Assembly: GCA_045540335.1 (NCBI GenBank)
Contig: JAZQHC010000044.1
Coordinates: forward strand, 1 to 64,000
From: RGIG7213 sp045540335
GTDB lineage: Bacteria > Bacillota > Clostridia > Oscillospirales > CAG-272
Length of the DNA: 64,000 nucleotides
Direction: 5' to 3'
The position numbers were made by a program, and so were the translations under genes. Positions 1 to 8,788 of this stretch are shown piece by piece; within the stretch, counting starts at the first letter, position 1, and every line of letters begins with the position of its first letter. The notes under the pieces were generated by a model that ran no database searches, had not been told where the DNA came from, and saw only the letters and a program-made list of their open reading frames with translations.

Positions 1-3000
1 GGCAATAGTGCTTTTTATAATTGCACAAGCCTTGAATCCGTTTATGTAACCGATATTGAAACATGGAAACGTATTTCGTTTGCCGGAGACTCTTCTAATC
101 CTCTGTATTACGGAGCAAAGCTTTATTTGGATAATGGAGACGTTATAATAAAATCAGGTTCGTGCGGAGACAACATTAAGTATATTCTATATGATACAGG
201 CACGCTTGTAATAAGCGGCACGGGCACAATGAAAGATTATTCTTCTAGTACAAATGCCAGTGCCCCGTGGCTATATTATAAAAACTCAATAACGTCTGTG
301 ATTATTGAAAGCGGCATTGAGTCTATCGGCGATTATGCGTTTTACGACTGTAAAAACCTTCCGTCTATAACTATCCCCGACAGCGTGACGTCTATCGGCA
401 ATAGTGCGTTTTATAATTGCACAAGCCTTGAGTCTATAAATATCCCTGATGGTGTAACATCTATCGGTAATCGAGTGTTTTATAATTGCACAGCCTTAAC
501 GTCTGTGACTATCGGAAACAGTGTTGAGTCTATCGGCAATTATGCGTTTTATGGTTGCGCAAGCCTTAAGTCTATAAATGTTCCTGATGGCGTTAAGTCT
601 ATCGGTAATGATGCGTTCTATGGTTGCACAAACCTTGAGTCTATAAATGTCCCTGATAGTGTTAAGGTTATCAATAATTATACGTTTTATAATTGTACAA
701 GCTTAACGTCTGTAACTATCGGTAATAGTGTTGAGTCTATCGGTAGTAATGCGTTTTATGGTTGCACAAGCCTCGAGTCTATAAATATACCTGATAGTGT
801 TAAGTCTATCGATAATTATTCGTTTTACAATTGCACAAGCTTGACGTCTGTAACTATCGGTAATAGCATCGAGTCTATCGGCAGTTATGCATTTGATGGT
901 TGCACAAGCATTGAATCCGTTTATGCAACCGATGTTGAAATGTGGAAACGCATTTCGTTTGCCGAAAACACTTCTAACCCTCTGTATTACGGAGCAAAGC
1001 TTTATTTGGATAACGGAGACGTTATAATACAAGCAGGCTCGTGTGGCTATAATATTACATGGCTTGTACACGAAGCTGGTAAACTTGAAATAAGCGGAAC
1101 AGGAGCAATGAAAGATTATTCATATTATAGCAATGCTCCGTGGTATAACTACAGAGACTCAATAACGTCTGTTATTATTGAAAACGGCGTTGAGTCTATC
1201 GGCAGTTATGCGTTTTCCGGCTGCACAAACCTTGTATCCATAAAGATTCCTGACAGTGTGACGAGTATCGGAGACTCTGCATTCAGAAACTGCACAAGCC
1301 TTCCGTCTATAACTATCACCGACAGCGTGACGTCTATCGGCAATAGTGCGTTTTATAATTGCACAAGCTTAACGTCTGTAACTATCGGTAATAGCGTTGA
1401 GTCTATCGGCAGTAATGCGTTTTCGGGTTGCACAAGCCTAACATCCGTAAATATAACGGATATTGCTGCGTGGTGCGGTATCAGCTTTAGCAATAACTAT
1501 GCAAACCCGCTTAGCCATGCGAAAGCTTTGTATTTGAACGGCGAGCTTATAACGAATCTCGTTATTCCGGATGGAGTTACAAGCATAGGCGGTTATGCTT
1601 TTTATAATTGTACTGCCTTGATGACAATAACGACACCTCAAGGTGTCACAAGCATAGGCGATTATGCGTTTTCTGGCTGCACAAACCTTGTATCTATAAA
1701 GATTCCTGACAGCGTTGAGTCTATCGGCAGTAGTGCATTTAACGGCTGCACAAGCCTTGAGTCCGTAAATATCCCTGACAGCGTGACGAGTATCGGCAAT
1801 TATGCATTTTACAATTGCACAAGCTTAACGTCTGTAACCATCCCCAATGGCGTTCATTCTATCGGTGATTATGCGTTTAGTGGCTGCACAAGCCTTGCGA
1901 CAGTAACTATCGGAAACAGCGTTGAGTCTATCGGCAGTAGTGCATTTTACGGTTGCACAGGTCTTGAGTCCATAAATATCCCTGATAGTGTGACATCTAT
2001 CGGTAATCGAGTGTTTTATAATTGCACAAGCCTTGCGACAGTAACTATCGGAAACAGCGTTGAGTCTATCGGCGGTAGTGCATTTTACAATTGCATAAGA
2101 CTTAAGTCTGTGAAGATTCCTGATAGTGTGATAACTATTGGCAGTAGTGCGTTTTATAATTGCACAAGCCTTGAGTCTGTAAATATCCCTGACGGTGTAA
2201 CGTTCATCGGCAATTATACGTTTAACAAATGTACAAGCCTTACGTCTGTAACTATCCCCGATAGCGTGACATATATCGGTGAGGAGGCATTTTACAGATG
2301 CACAAGCCTTACGTCTGTAAACATAACGGATATTGCCGCATGGTGTAGTATCGGATTTGGTGACGAATACGCAAACCCGCTTTATTATGCAAAAAATTTA
2401 TATTTGAACGGCGAGCTTATAACGAATATTGTTATTCCGGATGGAGTTACAAGCATAGGCAGTTATGCTTTTTATAATTGTACCACTTTGATGACAATAA
2501 CGATACCTCAAGGTGTCACAGGCGTAGGAAGCGGGGCATTTTATAATTGCACAAGCCTTGAGTCGGTAAATATCCCTGACAGCGTGACGAGTATCGGCCA
2601 TTATACGTTTTACAACTGTACAAGCCTCACGTCTGTAACTATCGGTAATAGTGTTGGATATATTGGTACAGAAATGTTTTACAATTGCACAAGCCTTGAG
2701 TCCGTAAATATCCCTGACAGTGTGACATCTATCGGTAATCGAGCGTTTTATAATTGCACAAGTTTAATTTCTGTAACCATCCCCGATGGCGTTCAGTCTA
2801 TTGGCGAAAAGACATTTTATAACTGTACAAGCCTTGAGTCAATAACGGTGGATGAGAATAATGCAAATTATTCGACCGATGAATACGGCGTATTATTTAA
2901 TAAAGATAAAACAGTACTTATTCAATATCCTGCAAGAAGTCAAAGAACGACATATACTATTCCCGACAGCGTTGAGTCGATCGGCGATGATGCGTTTTTT

Positions 3001-3410
3001 GGTTGCACAATTCTTGAATACTTAACTATTCCTGATAGCGTAAGGACTATCGGCAGTTATGCATTTTATGATTGCACAAGCCTTACCTCTGTAAATATAA
3101 CGGATATCGCAGTATGGTGCGGCATCAACTTTGGCAATGGTTATAGCTATATAAACCCGCTTTACTATGCGGAGAATTTATATTTAAACGGCGAGCTTGT
3201 TAGAGATCTCGTTATACCTGGCGGAGTCACAAGCATAAGTAATTACGCATTTTATGATTGTGAAAGTTTAATAACAGTAACAATAAGTAACGGCGTTACG
3301 AGCATAGGCGAAAGTGCGTTTGAGGGCTGCTCGCATTTAATATCAGTAGTGATACCAACCACCGTAACAAGTATAGGCAATGAAGCATTTTATTCATGTT
3401 ATTACTTGAT
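1..3410 (+). repeat. Coding tandem repeat, about 69 bp per unit, encoding the leucine-rich repeats
   Basis: The LRR region repeats at the DNA level as well as in protein. Near-identical stretches such as TTTATAATTGCACAAGC and GTTGAGTCTATCGGCAGTA recur dozens of times, with larger blocks also duplicated (for example the segments around 1420-1620 and 2300-2520). Such arrays expand and contract by recombination and are easily collapsed in short-read assemblies. Confidence 0.85.
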
Positions 3411-5157
3411 AAGTGTTCATTACAGAGGTACTGAGGAAGAGTGGAATGAAGTAGCGAATAACAGCAATTTAACCTCTGCAGATATTCATTTTTCCTGTAC
3501 AGAGGATATTGCCGTTAGAATAAAAGCGAAAATATTAGAAATGGGCAAATGTGGCGACAAAGTAGTTTACATTTTGACTGATGACGGAATATTAACCATA
3601 CTCGGCAAAGGCGAAATGAATGATTACGATGCGTATTTCGAAGGCGATAAGTGGGAGGCTTATTGTGTACCTGCGCCATGGGAACATGCCCCTATTATAA
3701 AGATAGTAATAAAGGAAGGTGTTACAAAAGTTGGTACATATACATTTCACAGGTGCGAAAATGTAACGACAGTAACTATTCCCCAAAGTATGTTAATTAT
3801 AGGCGAATATGCATTTGACGAGTGCTATAGCTTGATCGATGTTGATTATTGCGGTACAGAGGCAAATTGGGCTTCAATGTCTATAGGCAACGGTAATAGT
3901 GAATTAACGTCTGCAATCATACGTTGTTCTGACACGACAAGCACAGTTGTATTATCAGGCCAATGCGGGGAAAACGTAACGTATATCTTGTCTGATTTAG
4001 GTGAATTGACCATAAATGGCACGGGTGATATGGATAATTATTCAGCCGAACAAGCGCCCTGGTATGCTTATGCTTCATCAATTAAGAAAGTAATTATCTG
4101 TGACGGTGTTACAAGCATCGGTGACTATGCGTTTTATAACTGTAAAAACTTAACGTCGATAACAGTTTCTAACAGTGTTACTACCATTGGCAATTCTGCA
4201 TTTGAAAATTGTACAAGCATAGCTAACCTTTATTATGACGGCACTGAAAATGCGTGGATAGCGATAAGTGTGAAAGACGGTAACCGACATTTATCCTATA
4301 CAATAATACGTTGCACCGATACGATGAGCAACATTATAACATCGGGCAGATGCGGCGCACACGTGATTTACAAGTTAACTAAAGACGGCGTGATGATTAT
4401 AAGCGGCATTGGTCCTATGGAGGATTACGATCCTTTTAGAGAGGTACTATCTCCTTGGTATAACAGTTACTCTTCGCAAATCAAAAGTATCGTAATCGAA
4501 GATGGCGTTACTTATATAAGCGCTGCAGCCTTTTCTTCCAGCGGAGTAACATCGGTAACGATACCTAAAAGTGTTGAGGGAATAGATGCTTATGCATTTT
4601 CCAATTGTTCAAGCTTAACTGAAGTTTACTATGGCGGTAATGATGTCCAGTGGGATGAAATATTTATAGGAGAGTTGAACGATTGTTTAACGTCTGCTAC
4701 GATATACTTCGCTGAGGAATCTCCCGTTTTGGTTTCCGGTACTATTTCTGGTGTCGAAAATACTGATGGTCTTGATATTGAGATATTGGACGAAAACGGT
4801 AACGTTATCGGCACTGCGGATATCGTTGACGGCAAATATACCATTTCGGGAATTGAAGAAGGCGAGACCTATGTAATGCAGGTTAGCAAGAAAAACTACG
4901 TAACCCGCACATATACGGTTACGGCAGGCTCGGAAGAGGTTGTTGATGTGAAGCTCAATCTTATAGGAGATGCCACGGGCGACGGCGTTGTAAACATTAT
5001 GGACGTTACGCGAGCGACCCTTTGTTTTAAAAACAAAGTAGCATTGAGTGATTATGAGAAATCGTGTGTAGATATAAACGGCGATGGAATTGTAAATATT
5101 TTGGACGTAACCAGAATCAATTTGCATTTCAAAAATAAGTTATCTCTTTGGTCATAA
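1..5157 (+). CDS. BspA-type leucine-rich-repeat surface protein with C-terminal dockerin (5' end outside window)
   Basis: The frame is open from base 1, so the start and any signal peptide lie upstream; about 1718 residues are visible. Bases 1 to about 3450 encode BspA/Treponema-type leucine-rich repeats of about 23 residues, each carrying a 'SIG..AF..C' core. A second module, opening with G-x-CG and closing with G-x-M-x-DY then usually APW, recurs five times (near 151, 1030, 3538, 3952 and 4339). Bases about 4729-4965 encode a carboxypeptidase-regulatory/CNA-B-like beta-sandwich. Bases 4966-5139 encode a type I dockerin with two calcium-loop repeats, DATGDGVVNIMD and DINGDGIVNILD, both with the Asp and Asn/Thr ligands intact. 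BspA-type repeats are known to mediate adhesion and protein binding. The dockerin implies non-covalent docking to a cohesin, and the next gene encodes one. Expected location is extracellular, held at the cell surface. Confidence 0.9.
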   Translation, partial: GNSAFYNCTSLESVYVTDIETWKRISFAGDSSNPLYYGAKLYLDNGDVIIKSGSCGDNIKYILYDTGTLVISGTGTMKDYSSSTNASAPWLYYKNSITSVIIESGIESIGDYAFYDCKNLPSITIPDSVTSIGNSAFYNCTSLESINIPDGVTSIGNRVFYNCTALTSVTIGNSVESIGNYAFYGCASLKSINVPDGVKSIGNDAFYGCTNLESINVPDSVKVINNYTFYNCTSLTSVTIGNSVESIGSNAFYGCTSLESINIPDSVKSIDNYSFYNCTSLTSVTIGNSIESIGSYAFDGCTSIESVYATDVEMWKRISFAENTSNPLYYGAKLYLDNGDVIIQAGSCGYNITWLVHEAGKLEISGTGAMKDYSYYSNAPWYNYRDSITSVIIENGVESIGSYAFSGCTNLVSIKIPDSVTSIGDSAFRNCTSLPSITITDSVTSIGNSAFYNCTSLTSVTIGNSVESIGSNAFSGCTSLTSVNITDIAAWCGISFSNNYANPLSHAKALYLNGELITNLVIPDGVTSIGGYAFYNCTALMTITTPQGVTSIGDYAFSGCTNLVSIKIPDSVESIGSSAFNGCTSLESVNIPDSVTSIGNYAFYNCTSLTSVTIPNGVHSIGDYAFSGCTSLATVTIGNSVESIGSSAFYGCTGLESINIPDSVTSIGNRVFYNCTSLATVTIGNSVESIGGSAFYNCIRLKSVKIPDSVITIGSSAFYNCTSLESVNIPDGVTFIGNYTFNKCTSLTSVTIPDSVTYIGEEAFYRCTSLTSVNITDIAAWCSIGFGDEYANPLYYAKNLYLNGELITNIVIPDGVTSIGSYAFYNCTTLMTITIPQGVTGVGSGAFYNCTSLESVNIPDSVTSIGHYTFYNCTSLTSVTIGNSVGYIGTEMFYNCTSLESVNIPDSVTSIGNRAFYNCTSLISVTIPDGVQSIGEKTFYNCTSLESITVDENNANYSTDEYGVLFNKDKTVLIQYPARSQRTTYTIPDSVESIGDDAFFGCTILEYLTIPDSVRTIGSYAFYDCTSLTSVNITDIAVWCGINFGNGYSYINPLYYAENLYLNGELVRDLVIPGGVTSISNYAFYDCESLITVTISNGVTSIGESAFEGCSHLISVVIPTTVTSIGNEAFYSCYYLISVHYRGTEEEWNEVANNSNLTSADIHFSCTEDIAVRIKAKILEMGKCGDKVVYILTDDGILTILGKGEMNDYDAYFEGDKWEAYCVPAPWEHAPIIKIVIKEGVTKVGTYTFHRCENVTTVTIPQSMLIIGEYAFDECYSLIDVDYCGTEANWASMSIGNGNSELTSAIIRCSDTTSTVVLSGQCGENVTYILSDLGELTINGTGDMDNYSAEQAPWYAYASSIKKVIICDGVTSIGDYAFYNCKNLTSITVSNSVTTIGNSAFENCTSIANLYYDGTENAWIAISVKDGNRHLSYTIIRCTDTMSNIITSGRCGAHVIYKLTKDGVMIISGIGPMEDYDPFREVLSPWYNSYSSQIKSIVIEDGVTYISAAAFSSSGVTSVTIPKSVEGIDAYAFSNCSSLTEVYYGGNDVQWDEIFIGELNDCLTSATIYFAEESPVLVSGTISGVENTDGLDIEILDENGNVIGTADIVDGKYTISGIEEGETYVMQVSKKNYVTRTYTVTAGSEEVVDVKLNLIGDATGDGVVNIMDVTRATLCFKNKVALSDYEKSCVDINGDGIVNILDVTRINLHFKNKLSLWS

Positions 5158-5169
5158 TTTGTCTTATAT

Positions 5170-5279
5170 CCTTGCGTTGCTCTCTGTAAGCCATATAGAG
5201 GGTAACGCAAAGGGTTAAGAATATATTTGGTGTAAAACACCCATTGCCCCCGTAACTAAGCAACGCTGCGAGGGTAATG
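5170..5279. other. Hairpin-rich intergenic region between the dockerin and cohesin genes
   Basis: Three inverted repeats lie between the two surface-protein genes: 5171-5178 with 5204-5211 (CTTGCGTT/AACGCAAG-like), 5229-5233 with 5237-5241 (GGTGT/ACACC), and an imperfect pair 5242-5252 with 5269-5279. None is followed by a clear U-tract, so they are not obvious intrinsic terminators. They may slow transcription or stabilise the mRNA end. I see no clear promoter for the downstream gene, so co-transcription is possible. Confidence 0.4.
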
Positions 5280-5326
5280 TATTGAAAAATGCGCTGCAAA
5301 TATATTTTTTAAGGAGGAGCTTGGTC

Positions 5327-7213
5327 ATGAACAAGCGAATCACACCTGTTTTATTGGCTTTTGTGATGGTGTTCAGCATATTTGCAACTGCAGTGCCTAT
5401 TTATGCTGCGACTGAAACTCAGGCTACTTTCACAGTAAAATCCAATAAAACAACGGCATCTCCCGGTGAAGAGATTATATTCACCGTATATATGGAACAA
5501 TCTGCAACTCTTATTGGAATGCAGATGTATCTGGATGTTCCTGCCGGTTTAACTTATGTTGCCAACAGCGCAGCTTTGTCCGGTGCGATCAGTTGGTTAA
5601 CTTGGGAAGAACCCGAGGTGCTTTGTACCGGATTTGATGCAAATGCAGATGATTACACCAATACTGCGAAGGTTGAATTATTCACATTTAAATGCAAGGT
5701 GGATTCCGGTGCGGCGTACCGCCCTTATGATGTCACTCTGCGTGATGTAATCGTTTCAGGCGGCTCTACGGTGAATTACAACGCACTTAATGTTGCTGTT
5801 GTTCCTGCTACCGTTACGGTTGAAGCTGCACCTATTCCTGCAACAGGCATTATTTTGAATAAGGATACATTGACTCTTAAGGCAGGAGAAAGCGATACTC
5901 TTATTGCAATCGTACAACCTTCCGGAAGCACAGACAACGTTTCTTGGGTATCCACCAACGAAACTGTTGCTACTGTTGACAACAACGGTAAGGTTACGGC
6001 TATTAGCAAAGGTTCGGCAACTATTAAAGCAACTGCAGGTAGCTGTACCGACACTTGTGAAGTTACTGTTTTGTGCGCACACACTAACACTACAGAGCAT
6101 TCTGCTGTTGACTCCACATGTAAGGTCCAAGGTAACGGTGCTTACACTACCTGCGATGGCTGCGGTGAAGTGATCTCCGGCAGCAACGCCAAATTGCCTG
6201 TTGACCCCAACAATCACGTAAATACGACATATCATACTGCAGAAGAAGGAGATTGTAAAAATCCCGGGCACGAAGCATATACCATTTGTAACGATTGTAA
6301 TACTATTATCCGTGGCAGCAATGCCCCTGTGAATGGTCCTCACGGTGCGTATATTGAAAAAGCGGAAAAACAATACTTAGTTGAAAAAGCCGGATGTACA
6401 ACCAATGCGGTTTATAAAAAAAGCTGCTCTATATGCGGTGAAGCTCATCCGACCGAAACCTTTAATCTTGCAGATTCTGCTCTCGGCCATGACATGGCTG
6501 ATGCAACCTGTACGAATCCTTCTACCTGTAAACGCGGATGCGGTTATACCATAGGTGATCCCCTTAACCACGACTTCACAGGTGAATTCGATGGCAAAAA
6601 TGGAAACGGTCACTGGCATATCTGTAACCGTATCGGTTGTGATGCGAGCGATACTCTTGTAGAACATACTTCCGGTGGGGCTGCAACCGAAACAGATCCC
6701 GAGGTTTGCTCTGTGTGCGGTTATCAGATGAATCCTGCACTCGGACACAATCACGAGGGAACCAAGGTTGACGGTGAAGCTGCAAAGTGTACTGCTGATG
6801 GCTGGAATGATTACTATACTTGCTCTTGCGGTAAGTATTTTGAAGATGCTGCTTGCACGGTAGAAATTACCGATCTTTCAGCTTGGAAGCTTGCTGACGG
6901 CAAGATCGACCAAACCGGACATAAGGATGCAGATACCGACTATATCTGTGATGTATGTCAGACGGAACTTGAAATGCCTACAGAACCTTCTGACTCCGAA
7001 GAACCGTCTGATTCAGAAGAACCGTCTGATTCGGAAGAACCGTCTGATTCGGAAGAACCATCTGATTCGGAACAGCCGTCTAATCCTGACAATCCTTCCA
7101 CCGGTGACAGTAGCAATACAATTCTTTGGATCGTGTTGATGACTGTTTCAGTTTTTGGCGCGGTAGTAGCCGTTATCGGTAAGAAAAAAAGACACACTAA
7201 TTATCTCGACTGA
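5327..7213 (+). CDS. Secreted cohesin-like protein with Big_2 domain, Cys-rich repeats and C-terminal sortase-type anchor
   Basis: The start is taken at ATG 5327, behind AAGGAGG at 5311; an in-frame codon at 5282 has no ribosome site. Residues 1-27 form a signal peptide ending in IYA. Residues about 31-165 resemble a cohesin domain (beta-sandwich, opening with A-T-F-x-V and an ASPGEE turn). Residues about 171-248 are a bacterial Ig-like Big_2 domain. Residues about 250-550 are Cys/His-rich repeats with CxxC pairs of the kind common in clostridial surface proteins. An EPSDSE linker follows, then NPSTGD at about residue 589, a hydrophobic stretch and a KKKR tail, which reads as a sorting signal with an NPxTG-type motif. 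Cohesins bind dockerins, and the preceding gene ends in one, so this is a likely wall-anchored receptor. The cohesin call rests on pattern only. Confidence 0.75.
   Translation: MNKRITPVLLAFVMVFSIFATAVPIYAATETQATFTVKSNKTTASPGEEIIFTVYMEQSATLIGMQMYLDVPAGLTYVANSAALSGAISWLTWEEPEVLCTGFDANADDYTNTAKVELFTFKCKVDSGAAYRPYDVTLRDVIVSGGSTVNYNALNVAVVPATVTVEAAPIPATGIILNKDTLTLKAGESDTLIAIVQPSGSTDNVSWVSTNETVATVDNNGKVTAISKGSATIKATAGSCTDTCEVTVLCAHTNTTEHSAVDSTCKVQGNGAYTTCDGCGEVISGSNAKLPVDPNNHVNTTYHTAEEGDCKNPGHEAYTICNDCNTIIRGSNAPVNGPHGAYIEKAEKQYLVEKAGCTTNAVYKKSCSICGEAHPTETFNLADSALGHDMADATCTNPSTCKRGCGYTIGDPLNHDFTGEFDGKNGNGHWHICNRIGCDASDTLVEHTSGGAATETDPEVCSVCGYQMNPALGHNHEGTKVDGEAAKCTADGWNDYYTCSCGKYFEDAACTVEITDLSAWKLADGKIDQTGHKDADTDYICDVCQTELEMPTEPSDSEEPSDSEEPSDSEEPSDSEEPSDSEQPSNPDNPSTGDSSNTILWIVLMTVSVFGAVVAVIGKKKRHTNYLD
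6982..7077 (+). repeat. 18-bp coding tandem repeat (EPSDSE linker)
   Basis: About five copies of an 18-base unit encode E-P-S-D-S-E, an acidic, flexible wall-spanning linker just before the anchor signal. Copy number is likely to vary between strains. Confidence 0.85.
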
Positions 7214-7421
7214 TGATTGAAGTTTTCTGACTGCAGCATAAAACAGATAAAACAAGGTCGAAATTGGGCGGCGAAACCATTGCAGCCGCTACGATATTTT
7301 TTGCAAAGCTCATCATGAAAAGGACCTTTACGTAAAGCAATTCTCCCCCTATTGTGTTTCGTAATGATGTATTGTATATAACTTTATGAAATGAGTATTG
7401 CAAGTGTACTTAACCACCAAT

Positions 7422-7462
7422 AAAAAACGCACTTTTGTCTTTTGACAAGGGTGCGTTTTTTT
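7422..7462 (+). terminator. Intrinsic terminator
   Basis: The stem AAAAAACGCAC.TTTGTC pairs with GACAA.GGTGCGTTTTT around a TTTT loop and ends in a T-run. It lies downstream of the cohesin gene. Confidence 0.75.
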
Positions 7463-7500
7463 GAATGAAGCGCGCCTGCGGCGCATGAAGCAGGGCTTCA
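7451..7500. repeat. Heptamer-hairpin repeat, copy 1
   Basis: This starts in the terminator arm (GTGCGTTTTTTT). It then reads ATGAAGC, a 5-bp hairpin GCGCC-TGC-GGCGC, ATGAAGC again, and the left half of an AGGGC hairpin. It is nearly identical to 7917-7965. See the findings. Confidence 0.75.
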
Positions 7501-7502
7501 CC

Positions 7503-7531
7503 TTGATTTTTTTACAAAAGAGTGGTATAAT
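7503..7531 (+). promoter_or_regulatory. Sigma-A-type promoter for 7570-7800
   Basis: TTGATT at 7503-7508, a 17-base spacer, and TATAAT at 7526-7531 preceded by TGG (extended -10). The -35 abuts the repeat copy 1. Confidence 0.7.
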
Positions 7532-7569
7532 CTGACTGATGAATCAGAATATTATGGAGGATAATTCAT

Positions 7570-7800
7570 ATGGCAGACTACATTTTATCTGAAGAGAATG
7601 TGCAAAAATTATTTGCATATTTGGAAGATCAATTGGATGCTTGTGGTTGTGATAACACTCTGCGCTATACAGAACAATGGCTTAAGGACAATATTTCACC
7701 GGAGCTGCATGAAAGTGTAATTGCCGAAATTACTGATATGGGTGGCTATTGCGACTGCGAGGTATTGCTTAATTGTTACGAAGACTATGATATAGAATAA
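7570..7800 (+). CDS. Small acidic protein, DUF2695-like
   Basis: A 76-residue cytoplasmic protein with GGAGG at 7557 before the ATG. It has the pattern C-x-T-L-R-x-TEQWLK followed by GGYCDCEVLLN, which I associate with the uncharacterised DUF2695 family. Function is unknown; the conserved Cys residues (CGC and CDC) could bind metal. It is monocistronic, with its own promoter and flanking repeats. Confidence 0.7.
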   Translation: MADYILSEENVQKLFAYLEDQLDACGCDNTLRYTEQWLKDNISPELHESVIAEITDMGGYCDCEVLLNCYEDYDIE

Positions 7801-7916
7801 GTAATTTTCAAATTTCCGTAATGAATAAACAAACGAAAGAGGCGCACATTTTTTCGTTTTTATCTGACTTTATGCACCGTTTGTGCGTTTCTTCGCAACA
7901 AAAAGAACCGACAAAG

Positions 7917-7996
7917 GTGCGTTTTTTGAATGAAGCGCGCCTGCGGCGCATGAAGCAGGGCTTCGCCCTAATGAAGCAAGCCTTCGGCTTATGAAG
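7917..7996. repeat. Heptamer-hairpin repeat, copy 2 (longer)
   Basis: GGTGCGTTTTTT leads into ATGAAGC, hairpin GCGCC-TGC-GGCGC, ATGAAGC, hairpin AGGGC-TTC-GCCCT, AATGAAGC, hairpin AAGCC-TTC-GGCTT, ATGAAG. Each stem differs in sequence but both arms match, while the heptamer stays constant. No open frame in this stretch looks real. An upstream hairpin (about 7880-7903) may terminate the preceding gene. Confidence 0.75.
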
Positions 7997-8089
7997 AAAA
8001 AAAAACGCGATTTGTGCCGGGCATCGCAATATTAGTAAAACTGAGCACATTATTTATAAACGTGAATAAAGAAAAGGTGGTGAACAATA

Positions 8090-8701
8090 ATGAGAAAAAT
8101 TTTTGCCATAGTGTTATTAGTAAGCTTAACGCTTTGTATTTCCGGCTGCGTTTTTAAAGAAGCTTCTGTGTTTTACTCTGACATTGTAGAAACAGACGGA
8201 TTTTGTATTGCGGTAAATAAGATTGCAAAATGTTGCTTTGCAGGAAGCTACAACTGTACGGAATATACAGATTATTTGCAAATTACCGTTCCTGATGATT
8301 ATCAAGGTATGCCGATCAAGCAACTTGGCGGATATTATGGGAATGGAACGCCTGCACCTTTTTTCGTATCTGTTGCTGATTTGTATATGAATGCTCCCGA
8401 AAGCAGTACTTACAATACGGTTTTTCAAGGCGATATAAAAGAATTTGATATATCTGAAAAACATACCGTAAAAGACGTTGTTTTTAATTTAAACATAGGA
8501 AAAAATATCGAAGCCGTCAAATTGGTTACCATGGATGTATATTACCCTAATATCAATGAAGACGGAAGCATAGTACTTTATCACCCGGTTGTGAATATAA
8601 ATTGTTCTGATGAAAATACGCACTTTTATTCAAAAAACGGTAAGCTGTATGATAAAATAACCGATGCATTGATTTCCGATTTTGCATACGCAGAAAAATA
8701 A
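8090..8701 (+). CDS. Uncharacterised lipoprotein
   Basis: A 203-residue protein with AAGGTGGTGA before the ATG. The N-terminus is K/R-positive, then hydrophobic, then ISGC, a lipobox that would be cleaved before Cys20 and lipidated. The remaining roughly 180 residues have no transmembrane segment and no motif I recognise. It is expected to be anchored on the outer face of the membrane. No neighbour suggests a role, since the flanking genes read away or are separated by repeats. Confidence 0.65.
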   Translation: MRKIFAIVLLVSLTLCISGCVFKEASVFYSDIVETDGFCIAVNKIAKCCFAGSYNCTEYTDYLQITVPDDYQGMPIKQLGGYYGNGTPAPFFVSVADLYMNAPESSTYNTVFQGDIKEFDISEKHTVKDVVFNLNIGKNIEAVKLVTMDVYYPNINEDGSIVLYHPVVNINCSDENTHFYSKNGKLYDKITDALISDFAYAEK

Positions 8702-8750
8702 TTCTTATTTACAGCCGGCGAAGATATGATTAGAATATTTTACAAAAATA

Positions 8751-8787
8751 AATTTCCCCGACGGGTTTAAAAACCATCGGGGAAATT
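8751..8787. terminator. Bidirectional terminator between convergent genes
   Basis: An 11-bp perfect stem, AATTTCCCCGA (8751-8761) and TCGGGGAAATT (8777-8787), lies between the lipoprotein gene (+) and the regulator gene (-), with T-rich flanks on both strands. Confidence 0.75.
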
Positions 8788-8788
8788 G

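Larger units (their letters stand above)
7214..7569. other. Intergenic region: featureless first part, then terminator, repeat and promoter
   Basis: Bases 7214-7421 show no coding potential, RNA gene or clear signal that I can support. From 7422 onward the region holds the terminator, the first copy of the heptamer-hairpin repeat and the promoter of the next gene, listed separately. Confidence 0.5.

Noticed and set aside
1..3410. Direct repeats resembling a CRISPR array
   Set aside because: Repeats are in frame, vary in sequence, have no unique spacers of fixed size and encode leucine-rich repeats. No cas gene is in the window.
5282..5326. Upstream start for the cohesin-like protein
   Set aside because: It has no ribosome site, and the signal peptide begins cleanly at ATG 5327 with AAGGAGG ahead.
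7808..8050. Minus-strand frame of about 80 residues over repeat copy 2
   Set aside because: It is created by the repeat itself, has no ribosome site and no family resemblance.
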